Below the pieces are notes generated by a model that saw only the letters and a program-made list of their open reading frames with translations, had not been told where the DNA came from and searched no databases. Both the position numbers and the translations under genes were made by a program. Shown in pieces: positions 25,596 through 33,869 of a stretch of DNA of 64,000 nt (positions are counted from its first letter, which is position 1; the number at the start of each line of letters is the position of its first letter). Origin of the DNA: Thermomicrobium roseum DSM 5159 (GTDB lineage: Bacteria > Chloroflexota > Chloroflexia > Thermomicrobiales > Thermomicrobiaceae); NCBI RefSeq assembly GCF_000021685.1, contig NC_011961.1:248001-312000 (forward strand), in the 5' to 3' direction.

Positions 25596-26249
25596 TCAGG
25601 GTAGGACGACGATCGTCGCGTAGCCATTGCTGAGGTAGAAGTTGCGGTTCCCTTCGCCCCAGCGACCGCTCGGCCAGGAGTCGTTGTTCGCCATCCAGAA
25701 GGTGTCCTCGGTGACGGAATATCCCTGATTCCGGAAGAGTGCCGCAAAGTACTCCTCGGCAGTTTCGCTCCAACCGAATTGTTCCTGAGATGTCCCCTCG
25801 TTTCGGTCGATGTGTGTCGTGGCCAGGACATACCGTCCCCAGGCAGTCGAGTAGAAGTAGTCGGTCGATGCTGGGGCATAGACGCGGATGTGGTGGAACC
25901 AATTTATGTATCCGGGAATGAGGAGTTTGCGGCCTGGGTCGCTATCCCAAAACCATCCGCTCCCGTCATTGGCGCGAAGGTACATGGAGGATCCTCCAAC
26001 GCCGCCCACGATACTTTTGACTCGGTTCACGGACGCGTTCGTTCGGAATACCAAGGTGACTGGCCAGTCGACGTTATTGGAGCATGCGCAGGAAGTCGAG
26101 AAGTTGTCCCAATTATACCAAGTGTCTCCGCTATAGGAAATCGTTGTGTATGTCGTGGTACTGCCAGCGAGGGCAGTCACACCAAAAATCATGAGAAGTG
26201 CAGCGGTGAGGAGTATCGCCACTGCTGTTTGGGCAGTCTTCTTCAGCAT
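25596..26249 (-). CDS. Secreted hypothetical protein
   Basis: A 217-residue protein with a textbook signal peptide: KKTAQTAV, a hydrophobic core AILLTAALLMIFGV, then a likely cleavage site TALAG. The mature part is rich in aromatic residues, Ser, Thr and Asn (TWYNWDNFSTSCACSNNVDWP) with a close cysteine pair (CAC) and many Trp, as in extracellular beta proteins. The ATG at 26249 has a perfect AAAGGAGG site. Codon use and base composition in the first half are clearly more AT-rich than in the neighbours, suggesting recent acquisition or special selection. It sits in the exported/membrane operon. No family is recognised; adhesin, bacteriocin-like or cell-wall roles are all possible. Confidence 0.72.
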   Translation of the reverse strand: MLKKTAQTAVAILLTAALLMIFGVTALAGSTTTYTTISYSGDTWYNWDNFSTSCACSNNVDWPVTLVFRTNASVNRVKSIVGGVGGSSMYLRANDGSGWFWDSDPGRKLLIPGYINWFHHIRVYAPASTDYFYSTAWGRYVLATTHIDRNEGTSQEQFGWSETAEEYFAALFRNQGYSVTEDTFWMANNDSWPSGRWGEGNRNFYLSNGYATIVVLP

Positions 26250-26364
26250 GTTTCCTCCTTTCGCTTTGCCAGAGGGCGCGTTCCGGAGGCGTCGATGAGT
26301 CGAGCGAGGACGCGGAGGCTGACCGGGAAGTGCCTCCGTTCCGCAGCGCCGTCGAGCATCAACC

Positions 26365-27192
26365 TCAATACCACAGTCCGAGTGCGCGGTCGTCACGGAA
26401 CGAGACGACCACGACGACGAGCGATACCTTCTGCTCGATCGTCTGCTCAGGAATCTCGGCGTCGTCCCAGTCTGCGCGCTCGTCTTTCACGACGACCGGA
26501 AACGTGCCGGAGACCGCGAGCGGTTCGGAGAACTGCAAGCCGACGACCGCACCGATGAGATCACCCTGGCGGTCATGGATCCCAGGCAAGTGCTCCATGA
26601 CGGACGGCTCGGCTCGGGTGAGGAGCGGCGCGAGCCACGGTGCGTCGAGGGCGAGCTGGATCGCGCGGTCGCGGAGTTCGCCCCGCAGGACGAACGGGTC
26701 TTCGTCCGGTGCGACGCGGGCGTACGGACCGCTCGCTTCCAGCCGCACCACCTGCTCGCTTGCCAGATCGACCCAGACGAGGATGCCCCACGCCTCCTCC
26801 ACCGTATAGGTCGCCTGCACGAAGCGCGTCGGTGACCAGTTGACTTCCCAGTCCGCCGGGTGCACCCAGGTCGCGCGGACCGTTCGCGGTGCGTCGAAGG
26901 GGAACCAGACGCCAGCGGCGACGATCCGGCCGTCCGGACCAGTGACGGGATTGACCTGGACCGGCGAGTCGGGTCGGGCGCCGGAGCCGACGAGCGCTTG
27001 CACGGTCGGGTGCTGCTGGGCGACCGCCCGGGCGCGCGCAGCCTGGTCTTCCGGAAGGAGCAGCGGGGGAGCCGGAGGCTGCTCCAGCTCGGCACGCGAA
27101 CGGAGGGCCTGCCAGAAGCCGAAGGCGACAGCGCCAGCAGCGACGGTGAGGCTCGTCGCGAGCATTGCGCGGCGCGTCAGGTGTGGTGGCAT
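26365..27192 (-). CDS. Tat-type signal exported hypothetical protein
   Basis: A 275-residue protein with a twin-arginine-like signal (LTRRAMLATSLTVAAGAVAFGFW, about 5-27), then a soluble domain rich in beta strands (VNPVTGPDGRIVAAGVWFPF, TVRATWVHPADWEVNW, WGILVWVDLASEQVVRLEAS). The last 20 residues (VSLVVVVVSFRDDRALGLWY) form another strand rather than a clear membrane helix. The ATG at 27192 has GAGGAGGTGG upstream and a good promoter at about 27235-27261. It is the first gene of the operon that continues with the secreted and membrane proteins after a 115-base gap. No family is recognised. Confidence 0.68.
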   Translation of the reverse strand: MPPHLTRRAMLATSLTVAAGAVAFGFWQALRSRAELEQPPAPPLLLPEDQAARARAVAQQHPTVQALVGSGARPDSPVQVNPVTGPDGRIVAAGVWFPFDAPRTVRATWVHPADWEVNWSPTRFVQATYTVEEAWGILVWVDLASEQVVRLEASGPYARVAPDEDPFVLRGELRDRAIQLALDAPWLAPLLTRAEPSVMEHLPGIHDRQGDLIGAVVGLQFSEPLAVSGTFPVVVKDERADWDDAEIPEQTIEQKVSLVVVVVSFRDDRALGLWY

Positions 27193-27234
27193 CGTCCACC
27201 TCCTCGAACTTCGGAAAGGACGTCATCTGACCTC

Positions 27235-27261
27235 AGTATAGAATGGGGGGCGGGTTGTCAA
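27235..27261 (-). promoter_or_regulatory. Sigma-70-type promoter of the exported/membrane operon
   Basis: Minus strand: consensus -35 TTGACA at 27261-27256 and -10 TATACT at 27240-27235, spacer 15 bases (a weaker TACTGA gives 17). The start codon at 27192 is 42 bases further on. Confidence 0.65.
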
Positions 27262-27560
27262 GCGCTGAACGCATGACAGTTTTGTCACGGTCGGGCACTA
27301 GCTGTCGTATCGCACGGGGCAGGTACAGCCGGAGCGGTTAGCTCCACCGACGAGGGTCCTGTGGGGTTGCTGGTGGTGGCTGTGCCGGCCAGCTGGCGCT
27401 CCTGGCCGAGGCGCAGCGGTGCGTTGGCGCTCGCTGCGGCCTCGAGCTCTGCCCGACACCGCGGTGCTGGAGGAGAGCCGAGCGGGCGGGCGCAGGACGC
27501 GCTGTGGTTCACCCGCCGTGCTGCAACCGAACGTCTACTACTACGGTACGGGCAACGGCG

Positions 27561-28136
27561 TTACGCCCCGAGGAGATCGTCGACCGCCAGCGAGATGTCC
27601 GGGAACGCCTGGGGGCTGATCCGGTCACCGGGGCGATACGTCAGCGTGTCCCGATACCTGTCCCCGACAGGTTCGCGAAAGACGAGGACGCGCTGACCCG
27701 GTAGATCGATCAGCCAGACTTCCGGGATGTCGGCTCGGGCGTAGAGGGGGAGCTTGACGTCGCGGTCGTAGGCCAGGGTGGTGTCGCTGACCTCGACGAG
27801 GAGGAGGACGTCAGCTGGGGTGGGTCCGGCGTGGCGGTAGTAGTCGGGGCGGGGGTGGAGGAGGGCGAGGTCGGGCTGGGGGAGGGTTTGAGCGCTCAAG
27901 CGGATCGGTCCTTGAGGTTGGACGATCGCCCGTCCGGCGAGCGCGGTCGCGAACCGCTCCGTCAGCCAATTCACGCAGGCCTGGTGTGCCCAGCCGATGG
28001 GATTCATGTCGTAGAGCTCTCCTTCGATCAGCTCGACCCGCGCATCTTCCAGCAAGATGCCGGAACGCACCATGCGCTCGAGGTCGTCCACCGTGAAGCG
28101 GTGCCGCGTCGGTACCGGTGGGGCTGTCTGCTGCAT
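27561..28136 (-). CDS. Uma2 family (DUF820) endonuclease-like protein, copy 1
   Basis: A 191-residue protein of the Uma2/DUF820 family, a PD-(D/E)xK nuclease fold common in Chloroflexota, cyanobacteria and Deinococcota and usually present in many paralogues. Key residues are D89 in LPQPDLALL, E115 in LLLVEVSD and K128 in DVKLPLYARADIPEVWLID. The N-terminal FTVDDLERM and ELIEGELYDMNPIGWAH are typical. The ATG at 28136 is chosen to match the paralogue at 29037 in length and sequence. It differs from the neighbouring copy mainly in residues 52-74. Function is unproven; the family is often linked to mobile DNA. Confidence 0.85.
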   Translation of the reverse strand: MQQTAPPVPTRHRFTVDDLERMVRSGILLEDARVELIEGELYDMNPIGWAHQACVNWLTERFATALAGRAIVQPQGPIRLSAQTLPQPDLALLHPRPDYYRHAGPTPADVLLLVEVSDTTLAYDRDVKLPLYARADIPEVWLIDLPGQRVLVFREPVGDRYRDTLTYRPGDRISPQAFPDISLAVDDLLGA

Positions 28137-28265
28137 AGTACCGCCCTCCCCGCTGGCGTCGGCCGGTCGTAGCAAGCGTAGCATGCCGGCGCGATCGTCG
28201 CTCAGCGGGGCAGCTGGCCTCTCTGGCGGCGGGCGGGCCGCTCGTCCGGCGCCGCACTGCGCGGC

Positions 28266-28332
28266 TCAGGCCTGAGCAGCGACCGGGGCGCTTCGCTGTT
28301 CCGCCATGGTCGCGAGCAGGGCTGCGCCGTAG
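28266..28332 (-). pseudogene. Duplicated 3' tail of yihY
   Basis: The reverse strand encodes YGAALLATMAEQRSAPVAAQA and a stop, matching the C-terminus of the yihY gene at 29167-29233 with one change (Ala for Thr). It has no start or upstream part. It shows that the duplication breakpoint lay inside yihY and that the unit at 28372-29233 is the parental arrangement. Confidence 0.85.
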
Positions 28333-28371
28333 GGTTGGCGGCGGTCTCGTGCTGGGGCCGACGTCGTGGAT

Positions 28372-29233
28372 CTGGAGGAGAGCCGAGCGGGCGCAGGACG
28401 CGCGGTGGTTCACCCGCCGTGCTGCAACCGAACGTCTACCACTACGGTACGGGCAACGGCGTTACGCCCCGAGGAGATCGTCGACCGCCAGCGAGATGTC
28501 CGGGAACGCCTGAGGGCTGATCCGGTCACCGGGGCGATACGTCAGCGTGGCCCGATACCTGTCCCCGACAGGTTCGCGAAAGACGAGGACGCGTTGACCC
28601 GGTAGATCGATCAGCCAGACTTCCGGGATGTCGGCTCGGGCGTAGAGGGGGAGCTTGACGTCGCGGTCGTAGGCCAGGGTGGTGTCGCTGACCTCGACGA
28701 GGAGGAGGACGTCGGCGGGGGTGGGGCCGGCCTGACGGTAGTAGTCGGGACGGGGGCGGAGGAGCGCGAGATCGGGCTGGGGGAGGGTGCGCTCGCTCAG
28801 CCGGATCGGCCCCTGGGTTCGGACGATCGCACGATCGTCCAGACTGCGCACGAAGAACGCCGTCATTCGATCGACGACCGCCTGGTGCGCCCAGCCGATG
28901 GGATTCATGTCGTAGAGCTCTCCTTCGATCAGCTCGACCCGCGCATCTTCCAGCAAGATGCCGGAACGCACCATGCGCTCGAGGTCGTCCACCGTGAAGC
29001 GGTGCCGCGTCGGTACCGGTGGGGCTGTCTGCTGCATGGTACCGCCCTCCCCGCTGGCGTCGACCGGTCATGACAAGCGTAGCATGCCGGTGCGATCGTC
29101 GCTCAGCGGGGCAGCTGGCCCCTCCGGCGGCGGGCGGGCCACCCGTCCGGCGCCGCACTGCGCGGCTCAGGCCTGAGCAGCGACCGGGGCACTTCGCTGT
29201 TCCGTCATGGTCGCGAGCAGGGCTGCGCCGTAG
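28372..29233. repeat. Tandem duplication, copy 2 (probable parent)
   Basis: About 862 bases matching 27467-28332. Its right end lies inside the 3' end of yihY, identity stopping at the sequence GCCGTAG. It carries the second Uma2 gene. Confidence 0.85.
28462..29037 (-). CDS. Uma2 family (DUF820) endonuclease-like protein, copy 2
   Basis: A 191-residue paralogue of the protein encoded at 27561-28136 with the same predicted catalytic residues D89, E115 and K128. The first 51 residues and the last 80 are nearly identical between the two, but residues 52-74 differ strongly (AVVDRMTAFFVRSLDDRAIVRT here, ACVNWLTERFATALAGRAIVQP in copy 1). Start ATG at 29037. The upstream region continues into the 3' end of yihY. 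Function is unknown beyond the nuclease-fold prediction. Confidence 0.85.
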   Translation of the reverse strand: MQQTAPPVPTRHRFTVDDLERMVRSGILLEDARVELIEGELYDMNPIGWAHQAVVDRMTAFFVRSLDDRAIVRTQGPIRLSERTLPQPDLALLRPRPDYYRQAGPTPADVLLLVEVSDTTLAYDRDVKLPLYARADIPEVWLIDLPGQRVLVFREPVGDRYRATLTYRPGDRISPQAFPDISLAVDDLLGA

Positions 29234-30015
29234 AGCGTCAGGGCAGCGGCCAACTGCGCCGCGACGAGTATCCCGGTGACCGCGCCGAGCAGGCCGTACA
29301 CCGCGCTCCCGCCCCCGATCGACTGAACTGCGGTGGTGATCGCGAACTTCGTGGCTTCCCAAGCGAGCGCGGTGGCGAGAGCACTGCCGCTGACGAGCCG
29401 CCAGGAGGGTGATGGCGCCGGCAGGAGAAAACGGTAGAGGAGCACGAACAGCACGAAGGAAGCGAGGAGACCGCTCCCGAAACGGAGCGCGGCCGGTAAG
29501 GCGAGAGCGATACCACTCACGATGCCACCGATCGTGAACCAGAGGAGCGCCAGCCCCAGCGCTCCGAGCGTTGCCCCGATGCCGTCGAGGCGGTCGCGGA
29601 CGAACGAGGCCGATCGTTCCGGCGCGGCCACGGCAAGGAACCCGCGTCACAGCGCTGCACCGAGTGCACTCGCTGACCAGAGGGAGAGCAGCATGGTCAC
29701 CAGTGCCAGCGGCCCGCTCGCGGTGTCTGCCTGCCTGGTCAGGATACCGCGGAGTTCCGGCTCCAATGGTGAAGCGTGCGGTACCTCGCTCAGGAGAAAC
29801 TGGAGAACGAGGTCGGGCGGGATCGTCCCGCGCAAGAGCCTGCTCGTCACGATGGCGAGCAAGAGCAGAAACGGTCCGAGCGTGAGGAGGGCGCTGGAGG
29901 CGATGGCTGACGCGTGGAGAGCCCCGTCGCCTGAACGGAAACGCTGGAAGGCTCGCCAGAAAACCGTCTGTCGGGACCAACGGCAGGCTGCACGCAGGGA
30001 CGAGCGGCCTGACAT
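29167..30015 (-). pseudogene. YihY/BrkB-family membrane protein, interrupted by an in-frame stop
   Basis: Reading from the ATG at 30015 (GGGGAGG site upstream), the N-terminal half is typical of YihY/BrkB inner-membrane proteins (FWRAFQRFRSGDGALHASAIASSALLTLGPFLLLLAIV, then LVTMLLSLWSASALGAAL). A single TGA at 29649-29647 stops it after 122 residues. The same frame continues without shift into the C-terminal half (FVRDRLDGIGATLGALGLALLWFTIGG ... LYGAALLATM) to 29167, about 282 codons in all. It is either a nonsense-mutated gene, a sequencing error, or two separately translated halves (an ATG at 29631 exists but has no evident ribosome site). The family has unknown function. Confidence 0.8.
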
Positions 30016-30116
30016 CGTGCCTCCCCGATCGGACGGGCGATGCGCCCGTGATGTCGCCGACATGCTCGCGCTCACCGACCTGTCTGGCAGGCGTCGGTTA
30101 CGGGAAAGCAGGATAC

Positions 30117-31793
30117 TCAACGGGTTATCTGCCCACGGGTCTTGCCACTGGCTGGTACGAGCTCGGCCTCTACCTCGTCGAAGCGGATGGTGACCGGGAC
30201 GGTGTCGAAGCTTTCCACCCAGAGACCGATCGTGCCGCTGCCGAGCAGTGGGTCCTCGAGATCGGCGACGGTCTGGCTGGCGACGCGGAAGGTGAGCGTG
30301 CTGTCCTGGACCGCGAGGTCGAGTTCGAGCGGCTCGTCTGGCGGCAGGCTGACCGCGAGCGGTGTGACTGGCAGCAGCACGAGCGGCTCGCCGGCGAGGA
30401 TAAGCGAGCAGAGCGCGACCAGTTGGCCACCGGAGCGTACCACGATGCACGTATAAAAGGAACGCGACTGGTCCGGCTCGAGAGTGGAACGGACAAGGAG
30501 GCCGACCCCTGTTTCGTCAGGGATCGTGACGCGAGTCCGGACCCGCTGGTCGGTGCCGGGTGGAACGGTGCGGGGCTCGAGGATGCCGAACGCTTGCGGG
30601 CGGGTCAACGTGACCGCATAAGCCCCGTCGGCGATTTCGCCCGAGCCGAGATCGCTCCGGCCGAGCGGCCAGTCGTTCTGGGTCGACTCGTCGAACGTCC
30701 AGCGGTAGGTGAGTCGCTGTCCCTCGGCTGGCCGCGGCTCGACCCGGATGACGGTCGGTGTGCGCTGGCTCGGCTCGCCGACGCGGATAGTCGTCGTCAG
30801 GATGGCGATCTCGGCGGCGCGCGGCTGGCGGAGTTCGACGGTGAGTTCGTCGCCCTGGCGATGCTGGCGCAGGATACCGCAGACCTGACTGAAGCTGGAA
30901 ACCTCGGTGTCGTCGAGACGAGCGAGAAGCATACCCGGCTCGACACCAGCGGTGGCGGCGGGGCCGCCGGGGTTCACCCCGCGGACGACGAGACCGGTCG
31001 CGGTGCCGAAGCGCTCCGCGTTGCGGTGGATGCTCAGCTGGATCCCGAGCCACAGGACGCCGCGTCCCTCGGCGAGCGTCTGGGCGATTTGGAGCGCTGT
31101 CGCCGCGGGGAGGAAACGGCCATCCGGCAGCGCCAGGCCGAGTACCGCACCATAGCGATCCGCCATCAGAGCGCCGAAGATAAGGTCGTCGAGCGCGATG
31201 TTCACGCCGAGTTCATCGCGCTCGCGGTCGGGGTCGGTCGCGGTGCCGGTCGCTGCGGCCGGCAGGCTGATCGGTGGCTTGGTGGGGTCGCTCGCCGGGT
31301 AACCGAAGACGAGGACGTCCTCGCCGATGTCCGGTGTCTTGTTCGTGGCCAGCGGAGCGAGGGGGAGGTTTCGGGGGGAAGCGACGCGCACGACGGCCAG
31401 CCCATCGCACGTGCTGAGACCGAGCAGTTCGGCTGGTTCGGACTCGTTCTGGTCGGGTGCGCGGACACGCACCTGGGTCGGTGGCTGGTCAGCGATGGGG
31501 GGAGCGACCGTCAAGACGAGCCCTGGCGCGTAGGCGACGCCGGTGACGGGAAATGGTGGCTGATCGCCACGGGCGAACTCGACCAAGACGGTCGCAGGAC
31601 GCAGGCGCTCTTCCACGTCTGCCCAGGAAAGAGGTTGCTCGCTGGTGCGGGGCGCCGTCGGTGGCGGTGTCAGCTGGTTGCGGAAGGGGAGGCTACGGCA
31701 AGCAGTGACGAGAAGCGCGAGCAGGAGCAGGAGTCGGGTGGAAAGCGCTGCGAACCGCCGCGCTCGCGTCGTCTGCTGACTCGTCCGCGTCAT
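30117..31793 (-). CDS. HtrA-like lipoprotein with degenerate protease domain and PDZ
   Basis: A 558-residue predicted lipoprotein (LLLLLALLVTACRS, acceptor Cys32). The first domain, to about residue 270, follows the trypsin/HtrA fold (RPATVLVEFA, GVAYAPGLVLTVAPPIAD, DGLAVVRVA) but the His of the usual TNxHV motif and the GNSGG serine loop are absent, so proteolysis is unlikely. A PDZ domain follows (LWLGIQLSIHRNAERFGTATGLVVRGVNPGGPAATAGVEPGMLLARLDD). The C-terminal 200 residues look like a lectin/glucanase-type beta sandwich (TYRWTFDESTQNDWPLG ... GTIGLWVESFDTVPVTIRFDEV). The ATG at 31793 gives the lipoprotein signal; the upstream frame is not credible. It probably binds surface peptides or glycans. 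Broken yihY lies downstream. Confidence 0.75.
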   Translation of the reverse strand: MTRTSQQTTRARRFAALSTRLLLLLALLVTACRSLPFRNQLTPPPTAPRTSEQPLSWADVEERLRPATVLVEFARGDQPPFPVTGVAYAPGLVLTVAPPIADQPPTQVRVRAPDQNESEPAELLGLSTCDGLAVVRVASPRNLPLAPLATNKTPDIGEDVLVFGYPASDPTKPPISLPAAATGTATDPDRERDELGVNIALDDLIFGALMADRYGAVLGLALPDGRFLPAATALQIAQTLAEGRGVLWLGIQLSIHRNAERFGTATGLVVRGVNPGGPAATAGVEPGMLLARLDDTEVSSFSQVCGILRQHRQGDELTVELRQPRAAEIAILTTTIRVGEPSQRTPTVIRVEPRPAEGQRLTYRWTFDESTQNDWPLGRSDLGSGEIADGAYAVTLTRPQAFGILEPRTVPPGTDQRVRTRVTIPDETGVGLLVRSTLEPDQSRSFYTCIVVRSGGQLVALCSLILAGEPLVLLPVTPLAVSLPPDEPLELDLAVQDSTLTFRVASQTVADLEDPLLGSGTIGLWVESFDTVPVTIRFDEVEAELVPASGKTRGQITR

Positions 31794-32070
31794 CGCTTCA
31801 GCCTGCCCTGCCACGCGATCGGGTGCCGTGCTGGCCCGATGATGGCACAAGGCCGGTCGCGTGGCAAGGAATGGACCGCGCTCCTCTAACTGGTGTTCGC
31901 GCCGCCAGTCGATACCGGCATACCGCGCATCCAATCCAGCAACAGCGCGAGCAGGAGAGGTCTCCGCTTGCGACTCCTCCGATGACTAGGTGTCCCTCTC
32001 GGTGGGAGCTGTCGCTGCCGATATTCCGGAGGAGAACGGCGATTCCTGTTGCTCGACTGGGGGTGTCGCG

Positions 32071-33801
32071 ATGATACCTGAGGGAACCAGGCACGCGCGA
32101 ACACGAGACTTGGACCAGAGCGAAGAACGTGCCGGCGACACGAGGCACGGGCTCCTGGAACGGTTGCGAGCGTTCTTCGAGGAGGGAATCTCCTCGTTCA
32201 GTCGTCCGATCGTCCTGCAGGAGGACGATCCGGCGGTTGGCCGAGTGACGCGTGCGCTCGAGGTGTTGGCGAGTGATCTCAAAGCGACGTTGCGTGCCCT
32301 CGAGGCATCGGTGCGCCGGTCGGCGATCGGGGTGGCGCGGAGCGCGCTGCGCATCCAAACAGTAACCAAGGCGATCGACCAGACGCGCCAGCAGGCTGAC
32401 GCAGTGGCGCATGCGTTGCGGGAGATACACGGAGGCGTGGAGGAGGTGGCCGCTGCGGCAGGGAACGCGGCGGCAGCTGCGCAGGCCGTCGATGAGCAGT
32501 CCGCGCGCGGTCTGCGCACGAGCGAGCAGGCTGAGCAGGAAGTGGTCGCACTCCAGATGCACCTGCAAGAAGCGGCGGAGCGGTTGCAGATGCTGCTCGC
32601 GGACGTGGCGCAGATCACGCAGGTGAGCGAAGTCATCGCCACGATAGCCAAGCAGACGAACCTCCTGGCGCTGAATGCCGCGATCGAAGCGGCGCGAGCT
32701 GGCGAGCAGGGTCGCGGTTTCGCGGTCGTGGCGGAGGAAGTACGCAAGCTGGCTGAGCATGCAGCGACGCAGACGCGCGAGATCCGTGCGCTGACGGATA
32801 GAGTCGCTGCGCAGCTCGCGCCAGTCCATAAGTCGCTCCGTCGGAGCGTCGAGTCCGCCGAGGCTGCGGCAACCGCGACGGTGGAGGTCCGAACAACCCT
32901 TCGAGCGACGAGCGAGCTCGCGGCGCGAGCAGCGCAGGCGGTCGATGCGATCGCACGCACCGTTCATGAGCAAACGACTGCCCTCGAGCGCGCGGTTGCC
33001 TCTCTCGGGGAGATCGTCGAGAGCATCGGTACGATCGAACAGCAGGCCCAACGGATCGCCGAGGAGACGTTCGCGCTCGCGCACGTTGCTTCCGATGCCT
33101 ATGAACAGCTTGCCAAAGTCGATACCGGTACGACGTTCCATCGGGCGCTCGCCGCCTGTCGAGAACTCGCCGAGCGCTGCCAACGTGTCTTCGAACGAGC
33201 GGTCGACGAGGGACGGCTCCGTCTCGCGGACGTGCTGGAACTCCGCTACACCGAGATTAAAGGGCCAGCGATCCGTTCGCTGGCGCGCCTCTTCGACGTG
33301 AGCCGGGTACCGCCAGAAGGTTTCCAGCCCCCCAAGTACAGCACGGCGTACGATGCTGCGGTCGATTTGGAGCTGTCGGAGGAGATGGAGACGATCCTGC
33401 GCCAGGAACCGCGCTTGGTCTTCGCGCTCCCCATCGATCTGAACACTTATGCGCCGATGCACAACCGGGCCTTTTGCCAGGACTGGACCGGCGTTCCGGA
33501 GCGGGATCTGGCCGGCAATCGGGTCAAGCGGTTCTTCTGGGATCAGCGGGTGCTGGTGCGTGGAGCGCGCGTTGGGCTCGGCGCAGCGGCCGAGCGGTTG
33601 CCGAACATGGCCTCGCGCGAGGACTTCATCCGGGCAGGCTGTGATCTGCGCGAATCACCGCAGCAGCGGTCGCAGTTTCTGGTCCAGACCTATGCGCGCG
33701 ATACCGGTGAGGTGATGACGGTCATTACCGTGCCCCTCTTCGTCAAAGGGCACCGGTGGGGTGCGGCTCTGGTCGGTTGGAAGGAAGACGATGGATCTTG
33801 A
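32071..33801 (+). CDS. Soluble methyl-accepting chemotaxis protein with C-terminal sensor
   Basis: A 576-residue chemoreceptor without membrane segments or HAMP. A long coiled coil holds the conserved signalling hairpin ATIAKQTNLLALNAAIEAARAGEQGRGFAVVAEEVRKLAE (about 190-229) that contacts CheA/CheW. The C-terminal 160 residues (from about 415) form a sensor of the kind found in other cytoplasmic receptors: PIDLNTYAPMHNRAFCQDWTG, DLAGNRVKRFFWD, FLVQTYARDTGEVMTVITVPLFVKGHRWGAALVGW. The ATG at 32071 is preferred; upstream in-frame codons are poor. A second, shorter chemoreceptor follows 68 bases later on the same strand. The ligand is unknown; an intracellular redox or metabolic cue is likely. 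Confidence 0.85.
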   Translation: MIPEGTRHARTRDLDQSEERAGDTRHGLLERLRAFFEEGISSFSRPIVLQEDDPAVGRVTRALEVLASDLKATLRALEASVRRSAIGVARSALRIQTVTKAIDQTRQQADAVAHALREIHGGVEEVAAAAGNAAAAAQAVDEQSARGLRTSEQAEQEVVALQMHLQEAAERLQMLLADVAQITQVSEVIATIAKQTNLLALNAAIEAARAGEQGRGFAVVAEEVRKLAEHAATQTREIRALTDRVAAQLAPVHKSLRRSVESAEAAATATVEVRTTLRATSELAARAAQAVDAIARTVHEQTTALERAVASLGEIVESIGTIEQQAQRIAEETFALAHVASDAYEQLAKVDTGTTFHRALAACRELAERCQRVFERAVDEGRLRLADVLELRYTEIKGPAIRSLARLFDVSRVPPEGFQPPKYSTAYDAAVDLELSEEMETILRQEPRLVFALPIDLNTYAPMHNRAFCQDWTGVPERDLAGNRVKRFFWDQRVLVRGARVGLGAAAERLPNMASREDFIRAGCDLRESPQQRSQFLVQTYARDTGEVMTVITVPLFVKGHRWGAALVGWKEDDGS

Positions 33802-33869
33802 GGAGTGTTCCGTGACTGCCGATGAAAACGATGAGAAAGCGGTGGCGTGGCGGATCGAAGGAGGCCGTC

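Larger units (their letters stand above)
27467..28332. repeat. Tandem duplication, copy 1
   Basis: About 866 bases highly similar to 28372-29233 (offset 901 bases over most of the length, with a four-base indel near the left end). It contains one Uma2 gene and, at its right end, a copy of the last roughly 65 bases of yihY. The copies are separated by 39 bases. Confidence 0.85.
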
